Source: Rhizomicrobium palustre
Lineage (GTDB): Bacteria; Pseudomonadota; Alphaproteobacteria; Micropepsales; Micropepsaceae
Length of the DNA: 64,000 nucleotides
Assembly: GCF_011761565.1 (NCBI RefSeq)
Contig: NZ_JAASRM010000001.1
Location: 3,472,139 to 3,536,138, forward strand
Direction: 5' to 3'
Below, piece by piece: positions 36,225 to 45,036 of the stretch; the stretch's first letter is position 1; each line of letters begins with the position of its first letter. Both the position numbers and the translations under genes were made by a program. The notes below the pieces were generated by a model. The model did not search any database. It was not told the origin of the DNA and saw only the letters and a list, made by a program, of their open reading frames with translations.

Positions 36225-37331
36225 ATGTATCGCCAGTATATTTCGCCCATCGAAGAAATCATTGATGCCGCGCGTAACGGCAAAATGGTCATTCTGGTGG
36301 ATGCCGAGGATCGCGAGAACGAAGGCGATCTCTACATCCCCGCGCAGATGGCGACGCCCGAAGCGATCAACTTCATGGCCAAGCATGGCCGTGGCCTGAT
36401 CTGCCTCACCATTACCCAGGATCGCGCCGAGAAGCTGCAGATCCCGATGATGACGCAGTTCAACGCCGCCCCGCACAAGACGGCCTTCACGGTTTCTATC
36501 GAGGCGAAGGAAGGCGTCACTACCGGCATCTCCGCCCATGACCGTGCCCATACCGTGGCGGTCGCCATCGACCCTTCCAAAGGCCCGGGCGATATCGTCA
36601 TGCCGGGCCATGTCTTTCCGCTGGTGGCGCGCGAAGGCGGCACGCTGGTGCGCTCCGGCCATACCGAAGCCGCGGTCGATATTTCGCGCATGGCGGGGCT
36701 CAACCCCTCGGGCGTGATCTGCGAGATCATGAATGACGACGGCACCATGGCGCGTCTGCCGGACTTGGTGTCCTTCGCCCAGCTCCACGGGCTCAAGATC
36801 GGTACCATTGCGGATTTGATCGCCTATCGCCGCCGCTATGATCACTTCGTCAAGCGCAGCGCCGAAAGCGTCTTCGAAAGCCATTACGGCGGTGAATGGA
36901 AGATGGTGGTGTATGTGAACACCATGGAATATGCCGAGCATATCGCGCTGGTGAAGGGCGACATCTCCGGTGATGAGCCGGTGCTTGTACGCATGCACGC
37001 CATCAACGTGCTGTCCGATCTTCTGGGCGAGGCGCATGGCGCTCGCGATACGCTTGCTGAATCCATGCGCATCGTCGCCCATAAAGGTTCGGGTGTGGTG
37101 GTGCTTTTGCGCCAGCCGCGCCCCACTTTCGTCACGGATGTCGTGTTGAAGCGGCTCTCCGAAGACGACCGCCGCAATGTCAGGGAGTCGGGCGTAGGCG
37201 CCCAAATCTTGCTCGACCTCGGCGTAAAGAACATGATCCTCCTCACCGATACCCCCGAAAAGAAAGTGGTGGCACTCGATGGTTACGGTCTCAACCTCGT
37301 CGGCACGCACCCGATCCGCGGACGCGACTGA
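36225..37331 (+). CDS. ribBA: 3,4-dihydroxybutanone-4-phosphate synthase with degenerate GTP cyclohydrolase II domain (RibBA/RibBX type)
   Basis: A 368-residue fusion. Residues 1-205 are a complete RibB domain ('VDAEDRENEGDL', 'HGRGLICLTIT', 'RAGHTEAAVD'-like segment) making the four-carbon unit of riboflavin. Residues 206-368 align with GTP cyclohydrolase II, but the zinc ligands are missing: where active enzymes have 'HSECLTGD...LRCDCG', this reads 'HAINVLSDLLGEAHGARD' with no Cys. The second domain is therefore unlikely to hydrolyse GTP, as in the RibBX proteins known from alphaproteobacteria. A separate ribA should exist elsewhere. ribH starts inside its last 53 bases. Confidence 0.93.
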   Translation: MYRQYISPIEEIIDAARNGKMVILVDAEDRENEGDLYIPAQMATPEAINFMAKHGRGLICLTITQDRAEKLQIPMMTQFNAAPHKTAFTVSIEAKEGVTTGISAHDRAHTVAVAIDPSKGPGDIVMPGHVFPLVAREGGTLVRSGHTEAAVDISRMAGLNPSGVICEIMNDDGTMARLPDLVSFAQLHGLKIGTIADLIAYRRRYDHFVKRSAESVFESHYGGEWKMVVYVNTMEYAEHIALVKGDISGDEPVLVRMHAINVLSDLLGEAHGARDTLAESMRIVAHKGSGVVVLLRQPRPTFVTDVVLKRLSEDDRRNVRESGVGAQILLDLGVKNMILLTDTPEKKVVALDGYGLNLVGTHPIRGRD

Positions 37332-37782
37332 CTTCAAGCCCAACATCCTGATTGTTGAGGCGACCTTTTACCCTGAGATCAGCCGCAAGCTGCTCGATGG
37401 CGCCACCGCGGCGCTGGAGCGGGGCGGGGCCTATTTCGACAGTGTGGCCGTTCCCGGCGCGCTCGAAATCCCGCCGACCATCTACTATGCGATGAAGGGC
37501 GGCGAGCATGGCGGCAAGCATTACGACGGTTATATCGCGCTCGGTTGCGTCATCCGGGGCGAGACCTTCCATTTCGAGATCGTGGCGGGTGAATCCGGTC
37601 GCGCCTTGATGGATCTCGGCCTCAATTACGGCCTCGCGGTTGGCAACGGCATTCTCACCGTCGAGAACGAGGAACAGGCCCTGGTGCGCGCGGATCGCGA
37701 GCAGGGCGACAAGGGCGGCGATGCCGCGCGCGCTTGTCTTGCATTGATTGGTTTGAAATCCCGTCTTGGTATGCGTCGATGA
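37279..37782 (+). CDS. ribH: 6,7-dimethyl-8-ribityllumazine synthase
   Basis: A 167-residue protein of the lumazine synthase family: 'ILIVEATFYPEIS', 'VPGALEIPPTI', 'YIALGCVIRGETFHFEIV' and 'NGILTVENEEQA'. It condenses the RibB and RibD products into lumazine and usually forms pentamers or 60-subunit shells. ATG 37279 lies within ribBA in another frame (53-base overlap), and no start is available between the end of ribBA and the first conserved residues, so the overlap is real. Its stop overlaps the nusB start (ATGA). Confidence 0.95.
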   Translation: MVTVSTSSARTRSADATDFKPNILIVEATFYPEISRKLLDGATAALERGGAYFDSVAVPGALEIPPTIYYAMKGGEHGGKHYDGYIALGCVIRGETFHFEIVAGESGRALMDLGLNYGLAVGNGILTVENEEQALVRADREQGDKGGDAARACLALIGLKSRLGMRR

Positions 37783-38261
37783 TTAATAGTGACAGTCTGG
37801 CCCGCAGGGCGGCCCGTTTGGCCGTCGTGCAGGCGCTTTATCAAATGGAAATTACCGGCGTGGATGCCGACAGCGTTACGGAGGAGTTTTCCTCCTTCCG
37901 CTTTCGCCGCGAGCCCGAGGTGACGCCCGGCGAACCGGATGAGGAGTTCTTCGCCGACCTCGTGCACGGCGTGCCTGCACGTCAGGCTGAGATCGATGAT
38001 GCCTTGAGCAAATGTCTTGCCGCCAACTGGCGCCTGTCGCGGGTGGATTCCATTGTGCGCGCGATCCTGCGTTCAGGTGCTTATGAACTGATCGCGCGCG
38101 CCGATGTTCCGGCCAAAGTCGTGATTGATGAATATGTCGAGCTCGCCAAGGGCTTCGAGGCCGAGCAGGAGATGCCCTTCATCAACGCTGCGCTCGACAA
38201 GCTGGCGCATAGGAAGCGCGCCGCAGAGTTCGGCGAGAAAGCCCCAGAAGGGGACTTCTAG
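37779..38261 (+). CDS. nusB: Transcription antitermination factor NusB
   Basis: A 160-residue helical protein from ATG 37779, which overlaps the ribH stop. 'RRAARLAVVQALYQMEITG' begins the domain and 'ILRSGAYELIARADVPAKVVIDEYVELAKGFEAEQEMPFINAALDKLA' is the RNA- and NusE-binding core. NusB with NusE (ribosomal protein S10) supports antitermination of rRNA operons. The open frame upstream of 37779 is a ribH shadow. ribH-nusB-thiL order is standard; here a small leftward gene separates nusB from thiL. Confidence 0.95.
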   Translation: MINSDSLARRAARLAVVQALYQMEITGVDADSVTEEFSSFRFRREPEVTPGEPDEEFFADLVHGVPARQAEIDDALSKCLAANWRLSRVDSIVRAILRSGAYELIARADVPAKVVIDEYVELAKGFEAEQEMPFINAALDKLAHRKRAAEFGEKAPEGDF

Positions 38262-38291
38262 AAACGTCGAGGTCTAGTCAGTTAAAGCAAT

Positions 38292-38311
38292 GGCCGCCTC
38301 ATCGGGCGGCC
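38292..38311. terminator. Hairpin after nusB
   Basis: GGCCGCC (38292-38298) and GGCGGCC (38305-38311) pair around a six-base loop; AAATCGCTTTT follows. It lies between nusB and a convergent small open frame and probably ends one or both transcripts, though the T-run is displaced by six bases. Confidence 0.55.
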
Positions 38312-38359
38312 AAATCGCTTTTAGGCGCACAAAATCGCTGCGATGGCGCAAGAGCGCGA

Positions 38360-38482
38360 TCAATACGTCCAGATGCCCAGTATCTGCATCAGCATCATGC
38401 CGGATACGATACCCACCGGGGTCAGGCCCATGGCGCTGACAATCACGGTACGGACGGGGTTCTGGCTATTGCTGCGGTTCAT
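38360..38482 (-). CDS. Possible 40-residue membrane peptide
   Basis: A short leftward frame from the ATG complementary to 38480-38482 with GGAGAG just upstream. It encodes a polar N terminus ('MNRSNSQNPVR') and one hydrophobic helix ('TVIVSAMGLTPVGIVSGMMLMQILGIW'). The frame is open further upstream, but those residues look random. Single-helix peptides of this size are easily missed. No family was recognised. The good ribosome-binding site and clean amphipathic split support it; lack of homologues known to me is the main doubt. Confidence 0.45.
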   Translation of the reverse strand: MNRSNSQNPVRTVIVSAMGLTPVGIVSGMMLMQILGIWTY

Positions 38483-38694
38483 GACACTCTCCATTCTCCT
38501 TTGCGCTTTTAACGCCCCGATCTCGTCCTTTGTTTCACGCGCCGCTCCAACAGCTAGGGGCAAAAGCGTGGCGAAATATGGGTGCCAAAATGGCCTTCTG
38601 TGACTGCGCCGTTTCGCGGCTGGTTGATCCCGTTTAGGATGGCTTGGATATAAGGGCGGCAAGAGGCCGTTCAAGGCGCCAAGGTCTTCCAGAA

Positions 38695-39678
38695 TTGAAC
38701 CGCAGCATTTCCGAATTTGCACTGATCGCCCGTTACTTCGCGCCGCTGGCCACCGATAGGGCCGCGCTGGGGCTCAAAGACGACGCCTGCGTGCTCGAGG
38801 AAGAGGCAGGGCGCGAGACCATCATCACCGCGGATGCGCTGGTGGAAGGCGTGCATTTTCTGCCCGACGATCCGCCAGAACTGATTGCGGCCAAGGCCTT
38901 ACGGGTCAACCTCTCCGATCTTGCTTCCAAGGGCGCCACGCCGCGCGGTTATTTGATGGCCCTCGCGCTGCCGCGGCAAATTGAGGAAAATTGGATTGCC
39001 GCTTTCGCGCGCGGTCTGGAAGCGGATCAAACCCGCTTCGGCATTTCGCTTCTCGGCGGTGACACAACGGCCACACCTGGTCCGCTCACTATTGCGATCA
39101 CCGCGCTCGGCACAGCTCCCAAAGGCGTTATGCTCAAACGCGGCGGGGCACGTCCGGGCGAGGCGGTCTATGTCAGTGGAACGATTGGCGACGCTGGCGG
39201 AGGCTTGCAGCTTTTGCAGGGCAGAATCGCGTCTTCGCCCGGGAACGAAATTGCCTCCGGGAACTCCTTCCTTATCGAGCGCTATCGCCGTCCCACGCCG
39301 CGCTTGGCCTTAGGAAAAGAATTGCGTCGCCTGGCGTCAGCCGCGCTGGATGTTTCAGACGGGCTTATCGCCGATCTCGGCCACATCGCCGAGGTCTCCA
39401 AGCTCAGCATCGTTCTCGAGGCGGAGGCTATTCCACGCTCCCCCGAGCTTGCCGCGCTCTGGCCCGGTCAGGACGGAATCGTGCGCGCCGCGACCGCCGG
39501 AGACGATTACGAGATCGCCTTCACGGCACCTTTGAGTGCCGGGCTGCCTGCGGCATTTTCGTTAGGTGGGGTAACGGTCACTAAGATCGGTTACACCGCG
39601 CCGGGCGATGGCGTTGTGCTGCTGAACGCCGCCGGAAACGTCGTTCCGGTGCCCCGTCCGGGCTTTGTGCACTTCTAG
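38695..39678 (+). CDS. thiL: Thiamine-monophosphate kinase
   Basis: About 327 residues from TTG 38695; the frame is open to TTG 38644, but family members begin a few residues before 'SEFALIARYFAPLA'. ThiL phosphorylates thiamine phosphate to the diphosphate. Motifs include 'LKDDACVL', 'ITADALVEGVHFL', 'ALRVNLSDLASKGATPRGYL', 'GISLLGGDTTATPGP' and 'ALDVSDGLIADL'. It belongs to the rib-nusB-thiL block. The start codon is the only uncertain point. Confidence 0.94.
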   Translation: MNRSISEFALIARYFAPLATDRAALGLKDDACVLEEEAGRETIITADALVEGVHFLPDDPPELIAAKALRVNLSDLASKGATPRGYLMALALPRQIEENWIAAFARGLEADQTRFGISLLGGDTTATPGPLTIAITALGTAPKGVMLKRGGARPGEAVYVSGTIGDAGGGLQLLQGRIASSPGNEIASGNSFLIERYRRPTPRLALGKELRRLASAALDVSDGLIADLGHIAEVSKLSIVLEAEAIPRSPELAALWPGQDGIVRAATAGDDYEIAFTAPLSAGLPAAFSLGGVTVTKIGYTAPGDGVVLLNAAGNVVPVPRPGFVHF

Positions 39679-39762
39679 AGTCAGCGGCGATTTTCCGTCT
39701 CGACTGCTGAGCAATTTTGTTTCGGTAACCCTCTGTTAGACTCGTTTTGCGAGGCTGACCGC

Positions 39763-40380
39763 ATGCGCGCGCTCCTCTCTCCCTTTCTGGCCTTTGCCCT
39801 TCTGGTCTCGGCGGTTCTCGCTTGGCCTGCGCTTGCGTCCGGAGAGAAGGAAGAGGGCGGGGCCAAGGCCAAGAAGCCCGAACCCGGCACCACGGTCGAA
39901 ATGCCCTATCTGGTCGCGCCCATGAGCCTGGATGGCAAATTGCTCGGCTATTCCTACATTTCCAGCAAGGTGGTCTGCAGCTCGACCGATGCGGCGATTG
40001 TCGTGCGCGAGAAGCTGGCCTTCCTTCAAGACGCCAATGTGCGCGAGGTGAACGCGCGCGCCATCAGCCTGGCGAGTGATCCCAAGGCCGTGGACAAGGA
40101 CCTCTTGGCCCAGCGCCTCACCACCAACGCCAAGCGGATCGCAGGCGACAAGCGCATCGTCACGGTGATCTTCACCGAGATCAAATATGCCCCACTGCAT
40201 CCCTCCGATTCGACCGATGGCGGGGTGCCGCCGCCGGAACAGGCGCCCGCGGGCAAAGCCGGCGCCGAGACCAAGCCGGGTGCTGAGGGGGCTGCGGCAA
40301 AGAGCGGTGCGGACGCTAAAACCGCTCCAAAAGACACCGCTGTCCAGAAGGGCGACACAAAGAAATCGCGTCCGAAATAA
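39763..40380 (+). CDS. Exported protein of unknown function with Ala/Lys/Pro-rich tail
   Basis: A 205-residue protein with a signal peptide or membrane anchor (about 1-26). A compact domain covers roughly 45-145 ('EMPYLVAPMSLDGKLLGYSYISSKVVCSS' to 'VTVIFTEIKYAPL'), followed by a low-complexity tail rich in Ala, Lys and Pro. The domain faintly recalls FliL-like periplasmic domains, but the match is too weak to assign. It lies between thiL and hppA on the same strand with about 85 and 140 bases either side. Confidence 0.75.
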   Translation: MRALLSPFLAFALLVSAVLAWPALASGEKEEGGAKAKKPEPGTTVEMPYLVAPMSLDGKLLGYSYISSKVVCSSTDAAIVVREKLAFLQDANVREVNARAISLASDPKAVDKDLLAQRLTTNAKRIAGDKRIVTVIFTEIKYAPLHPSDSTDGGVPPPEQAPAGKAGAETKPGAEGAAAKSGADAKTAPKDTAVQKGDTKKSRPK

Positions 40381-40381
40381 G

Positions 40382-40403
40382 GCAGACTCGTTGCGTCTGC
40401 TTT
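40382..40403 (+). terminator. Weak terminator before hppA
   Basis: GCAGAC (40382-40387) and GTCTGC (40395-40400) form a six-base stem with a seven-base loop, followed by TTT. It lies just after the exported-protein gene stop. Confidence 0.5.
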
Positions 40404-40520
40404 AGCCATTTGGCATACCAACTCCGCCTTCTTCCCGGCAGGATAAAAAACAGCACCCTGTCCCGGACCTCGGCTCTGGCCGCATGCGCCGGCCAAGAAT
40501 ACGACAAGTAAGGGGAGATC

Positions 40521-42680
40521 ATGGAACTTTACATTTATGCAGCCTTGGCCTGCGGCCTGGCAGCGTTGGTCTATGGTTGGCTGACGGTGCGCTCGGTCCT
40601 GTCGAAAAGTGCAGGCAATGCCCGGATGCAGGAAATCGCCGGGGCCATCCAAGAAGGCGCACGCGCCTATCTCAATCGCCAATACACCACCATCGCCATT
40701 GTCGGCGTCGTGATTTTCGTTCTGGCGCTCATTCTGCTCGGCTGGCAGCCGGCGGTGGGCTTCTTGATCGGCGCGGTGCTTTCGGGGGCGGCCGGTTATG
40801 TCGGCATGAACGTGTCTGTGCGCGCCAATGTGCGCACGGCTGAAGCGGCCCGTCAGGGGCTCGCGGCTGGCCTGTCGCTGGCGTTCCGGTCCGGTGCGGT
40901 AACCGGTCTCCTGGTGGTCGGCCTCGGCCTCATCGGCGTGGCTGGCTATTATCTGATCCTGACGCAGGTGCTTGGTCTTGGCGCGGATGCCGCCAATGCG
41001 GAAGCTGATGCCCGTATCGTGCAGAATTCGCTCGTGTCCTTGGGCTTCGGTGCGTCGCTGATTTCGATCTTCGCCCGTCTCGGCGGCGGTATCTTCACCA
41101 AGGGTGCAGATGTCGGCGGCGATATGGTGGGCAAGGTCGAAGCCGGTATTCCGGAAGATGATCCACGCAACCCGGCCACCATCGCCGATAACGTCGGTGA
41201 CAATGTGGGCGACTGCGCGGGCATGGCCGCTGACCTGTTCGAGACCTATGCGGTGACGACCGTCGCCACCATGGTCTTGGCCTCGATCTATTTCACGGGT
41301 GATCAGAAGACCGCGCTGATGCTCCTGCCGCTGGCGATCAACGGTATGGCGATCATCACCTCGATCATCGGCACTTTCTTCGTGAAGCTCGGCAAGTCCA
41401 ACAACATCATGGGCGCGCTTTATAAGGGCGTTCTGGCCACGGGCATTCTCTCGCTCATCGGCCTTTACTTCCTGATGAACGCGATCCTTCCGGGCGGCGT
41501 CAGCGCCGATCTCGTTGCTGCGGGTACCAAGACCTTCACCGGCACCAGTCTGTTCCTCTGCGGTGTCGTCGGTCTGGCCGTCACGGGTCTGCTGATCTGG
41601 ATCACCGAGTATTACACCGGCACCGGCAAGCGCCCGGTAACGTCGATTGCCAAGGCTTCTGTCACGGGCCACGGCACCAACGTGATCCAAGGCCTCGCCA
41701 TCTCGATGGAATCGACCGCGCCGGTCGCCCTCGTGATCTGCGTCGGCATTATCGCCACCTATCTGTTGGCGGGCCTTTTCGGTATCGCCATCGCGGTGTC
41801 GACGATGCTCTCGCTGGCGGGCATGATCGTGGCGCTCGATGCTTTCGGTCCTGTCACCGATAACGCGGGCGGCATTGCAGAAATGTCGGGCCTCGAAGGC
41901 GATGTGCGCAAGACGACTGATGCGCTCGACGCGGTGGGCAACACCACCAAGGCCGTGACCAAGGGCTATGCCATTGGTTCCGCCGGTCTTGGCGCGCTGG
42001 TGCTCTTCGCCGCTTATACCGAAGACCTGAAATACTTCATCACCCAGAAGGTAGGCTATTTCGCGGATGTGACGCAGCCGACCTTCGGCCTCAACGATCC
42101 TTGGGTCGTGGTTGGCTTGTTCTTCGGTGGTCTGCTTCCCTACCTCTTTGGTGGTATCGCGATGACGGCTGTGGGCCGCGCCGCGGGCGCCGTGGTGGAA
42201 GAGGTGCGCCGCCAGTTCAAGGAAATGCCCGGCATCATGGAAGGCACCCAGAAGCCTGACTACGGCAAGGCCGTGGACATGCTGACCAAGGCGGCGATCA
42301 AGGAGATGCAGATCCCCTCGTTGTTGCCGGTGCTGTCCCCGATCGTGCTCTACTTCGTGGTCTTCTATGCGGCGGGCGGCGATTCTGCGGCGAAGGTGGA
42401 AGCCTTCAACGCGCTCGGTGCCATGCTGCTTGGCGTGATCGTGACCGGTCTCTTTGTCGCTATCTCGATGACCTCGGGCGGCGGCGCGTGGGATAACGCC
42501 AAGAAGTACATCGAAGACGGCCATTTCGGCGGCAAGGGCTCCGACGCCCACAAAGCCGCTGTGACGGGCGATACCGTCGGCGATCCCTACAAGGATACCG
42601 CAGGTCCTGCCGTCAACCCGATGATCAAGATCACCAACATCGTGGCGCTGCTTCTGCTCGCCGCGCTGGCGAATTTCTGA
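40521..42680 (+). CDS. hppA: K+-independent proton-translocating membrane pyrophosphatase
   Basis: A 719-residue protein with about 16 membrane helices that couples pyrophosphate hydrolysis to proton export. The PPi/Mg site begins with D197 in '[35 protein letters not shown]'; a second acidic cluster is '[17 protein letters not shown]'. At the K+-dependence position the motif is '[10 protein letters not shown]' with Lys at 477, the signature of K+-independent enzymes. AAGGGGAG precedes the start. It is closed by a strong terminator. The enzyme saves energy by recycling biosynthetic pyrophosphate. Confidence 0.97.
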   Translation: MELYIYAALACGLAALVYGWLTVRSVLSKSAGNARMQEIAGAIQEGARAYLNRQYTTIAIVGVVIFVLALILLGWQPAVGFLIGAVLSGAAGYVGMNVSVRANVRTAEAARQGLAAGLSLAFRSGAVTGLLVVGLGLIGVAGYYLILTQVLGLGADAANAEADARIVQNSLVSLGFGASLISIFARLGGGIFTKGADVGGDMVGKVEAGIPEDDPRNPATIADNVGDNVGDCAGMAADLFETYAVTTVATMVLASIYFTGDQKTALMLLPLAINGMAIITSIIGTFFVKLGKSNNIMGALYKGVLATGILSLIGLYFLMNAILPGGVSADLVAAGTKTFTGTSLFLCGVVGLAVTGLLIWITEYYTGTGKRPVTSIAKASVTGHGTNVIQGLAISMESTAPVALVICVGIIATYLLAGLFGIAIAVSTMLSLAGMIVALDAFGPVTDNAGGIAEMSGLEGDVRKTTDALDAVGNTTKAVTKGYAIGSAGLGALVLFAAYTEDLKYFITQKVGYFADVTQPTFGLNDPWVVVGLFFGGLLPYLFGGIAMTAVGRAAGAVVEEVRRQFKEMPGIMEGTQKPDYGKAVDMLTKAAIKEMQIPSLLPVLSPIVLYFVVFYAAGGDSAAKVEAFNALGAMLLGVIVTGLFVAISMTSGGGAWDNAKKYIEDGHFGGKGSDAHKAAVTGDTVGDPYKDTAGPAVNPMIKITNIVALLLLAALANF

Positions 42681-42704
42681 TCATCCGTACACGTATAAAT
42701 GCGA

Positions 42705-42732
42705 AGCGCCGGGCGAAACCCCGGCGCTTTTT
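42705..42732 (+). terminator. Rho-independent terminator after hppA
   Basis: AGCGCCGGG (42705-42713) and CCCGGCGCT (42720-42728) are perfect complements around CGAAAC, followed by a T5 run. Confidence 0.93.
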
Positions 42733-42752
42733 GTTTGGCCGTAGAGAGAATT

Positions 42753-42900
42753 TGTCATCCCGGACGCGCCCATGCTGAGTTTGAAGTCCGGCACGCGGGC
42801 GCGATCCGGGATCCACTTTTGCGCCTGCGCAGATTTTGAAGTGGATCCCGGCTCTGCGCGCGGCTCGCTTTGGCTCGCACGCGCTGCGGCCGGGATGACA
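42753..42900. repeat. 148-base nested inverted repeat element
   Basis: The element is bounded by TGTCATCCCGG (42753) and CCGGGATGACA (42890-42900), exact inverted copies. Inside, CCGGGATCCACTT (42806-42818) and AAGTGGATCCCGG (42839-42851) form a second perfect 13-base inverted repeat. 'GTCATCCCGG...CCGGGATGAC' ends are typical of dispersed intergenic palindromic elements in alphaproteobacteria. It has no coding frame and lies between the hppA terminator and bamE. Confidence 0.75.
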
Positions 42901-42972
42901 GCCAAAGCTAAGATGTCAGCCTAAACAAAAACGGCCCGCTTGCGCGAGCCGTCTGCCAGGTCGATCCGGAGC

Positions 42973-43458
42973 TTACCGGCCCGGACCGCCGCCGCCGCCA
43001 GGGTTCTGTTCCTGCTGGCTGCCATAGCCGCCAGGAACGCCCGGTGTGGCGTTGAAGAGCTGCTGCAGGAAGGTGAGCTCGCGCCCGCGCGTGGGCGTGG
43101 TGCGGGTCTCAAACGCGATCACGTTGCCGTCTTCCAGGCCGTAATGCTTCATGTCGCTGACCTTGCCTTCCTTGTCGAAATAGACGGCCAGGATGTGCCG
43201 GTTCAGCACCGAAGGCGTGAAGAAGGCGACCTGCTTTTCGGTCTGGGTGATGTAGTACCAGGCATCGCCACCAAAGGCCGCCTGCACGGATGGATCGCCG
43301 AGCTTCTGCTCTATGGCGGTCTTGGTATCGGTTCCGATGGCGACACCCGCTTCCGCGTCGAGATTCTGGATATAGCCGCGGTTGCTGACCACCGGCGTGC
43401 AGCCTGCCGAAAGGAGGCCGACCACCAGGACGGCTGTGGAAACGGAAAGGCGGTTCAT
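42973..43458 (-). CDS. bamE: Outer-membrane assembly lipoprotein BamE (SmpA/OmlA)
   Basis: A 161-residue lipoprotein from the ATG complementary to 43456-43458; the longer frame is a random extension. The lipobox is 'LLSAGC' with C20. The SmpA/OmlA domain shows 'GTDTKTAIEQKLGDPSVQAAFGGDAWYYITQT' and 'LAVYFDKEGKV'. BamE stabilises the BAM complex that inserts beta-barrels. The C terminus is a Gly/Gln/Pro-rich tail. It is divergent from the cytochrome-chaperone gene, as in many alphaproteobacteria. Confidence 0.93.
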   Translation of the reverse strand: MNRLSVSTAVLVVGLLSAGCTPVVSNRGYIQNLDAEAGVAIGTDTKTAIEQKLGDPSVQAAFGGDAWYYITQTEKQVAFFTPSVLNRHILAVYFDKEGKVSDMKHYGLEDGNVIAFETRTTPTRGRELTFLQQLFNATPGVPGGYGSQQEQNPGGGGGPGR

Positions 43459-43585
43459 CGAGTAATCCCTGTCAGGTGAAGTCAGGCGCACACTGTAAAA
43501 CGCCATCCACAGCCTTGGAACGGCGGTAAATGTGCTAGCCTTGGGCCGAGCCTGTTGCAAGGCTTTCCCGTAGGCAAGACCTATC

Positions 43586-44092
43586 ATGCTGAACGCGCTT
43601 CGCCAGAGCAAGCAGATCAAAACCCACGCGGCGCGGACCTATGCGGGCATCGTGGCGCGGTCGCGCGAACCTTTCTTTTTCGTCACCTTGGCCGTGCCGG
43701 ATAGTTTCGATGGCCGCTTCGATCTTCTCACGCTGCACGCCTATCTTGTGCTCAGCCGGCTAAAGGAGGAGGGGCGCACAAAGCTCGCGCAAGCGCTGGT
43801 AGACCGCCTCTTTACCGCCTTTGACGAGGCGCTGCGCGAGCTTGGGGCAGGGGACATCGCCATGGGGCGGCGGATGAAACAGATGGCGGATGCCTTTTAT
43901 GGCCGTCTTGCGGCCTATGAGGCTGCCACCGACCCAGCCACGATGGGCGAGGCGCTTGTGCGCAACCTCTATCGCGGAGAACTCCCCGCTTGCATCGGCG
44001 CTGTGGCAGATTACGTCTTAGCGGCGAAACAGATCCTAAAGGTGAGCCCGGACGGCGGCGTGGATTTCGGTCCCTTGCCGGGCAGCCCTTAA
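43586..44092 (+). CDS. Ubiquinol-cytochrome c chaperone family protein (CBP3-like)
   Basis: A 168-residue protein of the Ubiq_cyt_C_chap family: 'AARTYAGIVARSREPFFF', 'VPDSFDGRFDLLTLHAYLVLSRL' and 'DIAMGRRMKQMADAFYGRLAAYE'. The mitochondrial relative CBP3 helps assemble cytochrome bc1. The family regularly lies between bamE and the DUF177-rpmF-plsX-fabH genes in alphaproteobacteria, as here. Cytoplasmic; length normal. Confidence 0.92.
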   Translation: MLNALRQSKQIKTHAARTYAGIVARSREPFFFVTLAVPDSFDGRFDLLTLHAYLVLSRLKEEGRTKLAQALVDRLFTAFDEALRELGAGDIAMGRRMKQMADAFYGRLAAYEAATDPATMGEALVRNLYRGELPACIGAVADYVLAAKQILKVSPDGGVDFGPLPGSP

Positions 44093-44113
44093 CACTTAAT
44101 CCGAGTACCTCTC

Positions 44114-44656
44114 ATGGCTTCAGGCAGCGATAAAGACGTTGATACCCCCTTCATCCATATGTTCGATCTGGGCGATCTCACCCAGGCCGGCTCCGACATT
44201 AAGGTGGAGGCCCCCGCCGATGTTCTGAAGGCGCTTGCCGTCTGGGCCGATGTGCGTGAGGTGAAGCGGTTTTCCGCCGCCGTGCATCTGAAACGGATTG
44301 GCCAGAACCGATTTTCCTATGCCGCCGAGCTTACGGCGGACATCGTGCAGGCCTGCGTCGTCACGCTGGAACCAATCGAATCGCATCTCACCCGCGAAAT
44401 CGCGCGAGAGCTGCATTTGATGCCACGTAAGGTAGAAGAAACCGGCGAATTGACCCTTTCCGCCGGCGATGAGGACGTTCCGGAGGTCATTACCAGCCTG
44501 GATTATGACCTTGCGACGCCTTTGCTCGAGGAATTTGTTCTTGCGATTGACCCTTATGCACGCAAGGAAGGTGCGGCTTTTGAGCCACCCCCGGCCACAG
44601 AAACCCTGCCAGAAAGCCCTTTTGCAGTGCTCAAGGCCTTAAAGGGCAAGGAATAA
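44114..44656 (+). CDS. YceD family protein (DUF177)
   Basis: A 180-residue protein of the YceD/DUF177 family, usually encoded just before rpmF and involved in 23S rRNA accumulation. The conserved segment includes 'YAAELTADIVQACVVTLEPIESHL' and a C-terminal 'LPESPFAVLKALK'. It begins 21 bases after the chaperone gene. The rpmF start lies 120 bases further on, leaving room for an extra promoter. Confidence 0.92.
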   Translation: MASGSDKDVDTPFIHMFDLGDLTQAGSDIKVEAPADVLKALAVWADVREVKRFSAAVHLKRIGQNRFSYAAELTADIVQACVVTLEPIESHLTREIARELHLMPRKVEETGELTLSAGDEDVPEVITSLDYDLATPLLEEFVLAIDPYARKEGAAFEPPPATETLPESPFAVLKALKGKE

Positions 44657-44776
44657 TCGCAAAATAGACGGTGTTTTTGCCGCTTGAAACTTTGGGCCGT
44701 TTCCTGCTACCTCCCGCGCCTGCTTTTACCGCCCCCTGCCGCGAGGCACGGGGCACCGATGGAGTAGGTATCCGCC

Positions 44777-44959
44777 ATGGCGGTCCCAAAGAGAAAAAAG
44801 TCGCCGTCTGCGCGCAACATGCGTCGGTCGCATCATGCACTGGCGCCGGTTTCCTACAATGAGTGCCCGAATTGCGGCGAGCCCAAGCGCCCGCATCATG
44901 TCTGCGGCTCCTGCGGTCATTACGATGGCCGTGAAGTCGCTGCTGAAGCGAAAGCCTAA
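44777..44959 (+). CDS. rpmF: Ribosomal protein L32
   Basis: A 60-residue protein beginning '[22 protein letters not shown]' in style, with a zinc ribbon of two Cys pairs (C-P-N-C and C-G-S-C). It is a small component of the 50S subunit and precedes plsX, the usual bacterial order. Complete. Confidence 0.97.
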   Translation: MAVPKRKKSPSARNMRRSHHALAPVSYNECPNCGEPKRPHHVCGSCGHYDGREVAAEAKA

Positions 44960-45036
44960 GGACCCGGGTCGCGTCATGCGGCCCGCTTTAGGGGCCGCGG
45001 CCCTCATTAAGCGGCCCGCATAGGGACAGGTGAATC

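Noticed and set aside
35511-37346. Antisense open frame of 611 codons over ribE and ribBA
   Set aside because: It spans two real genes and their junction, which a true gene would not do, and has no family similarity.
40026-42551. Antisense open frame of 841 codons over hppA
   Set aside because: Composition is His/Arg/Asp-rich repetitive sequence typical of the complement of a membrane-protein gene; hppA is certain.
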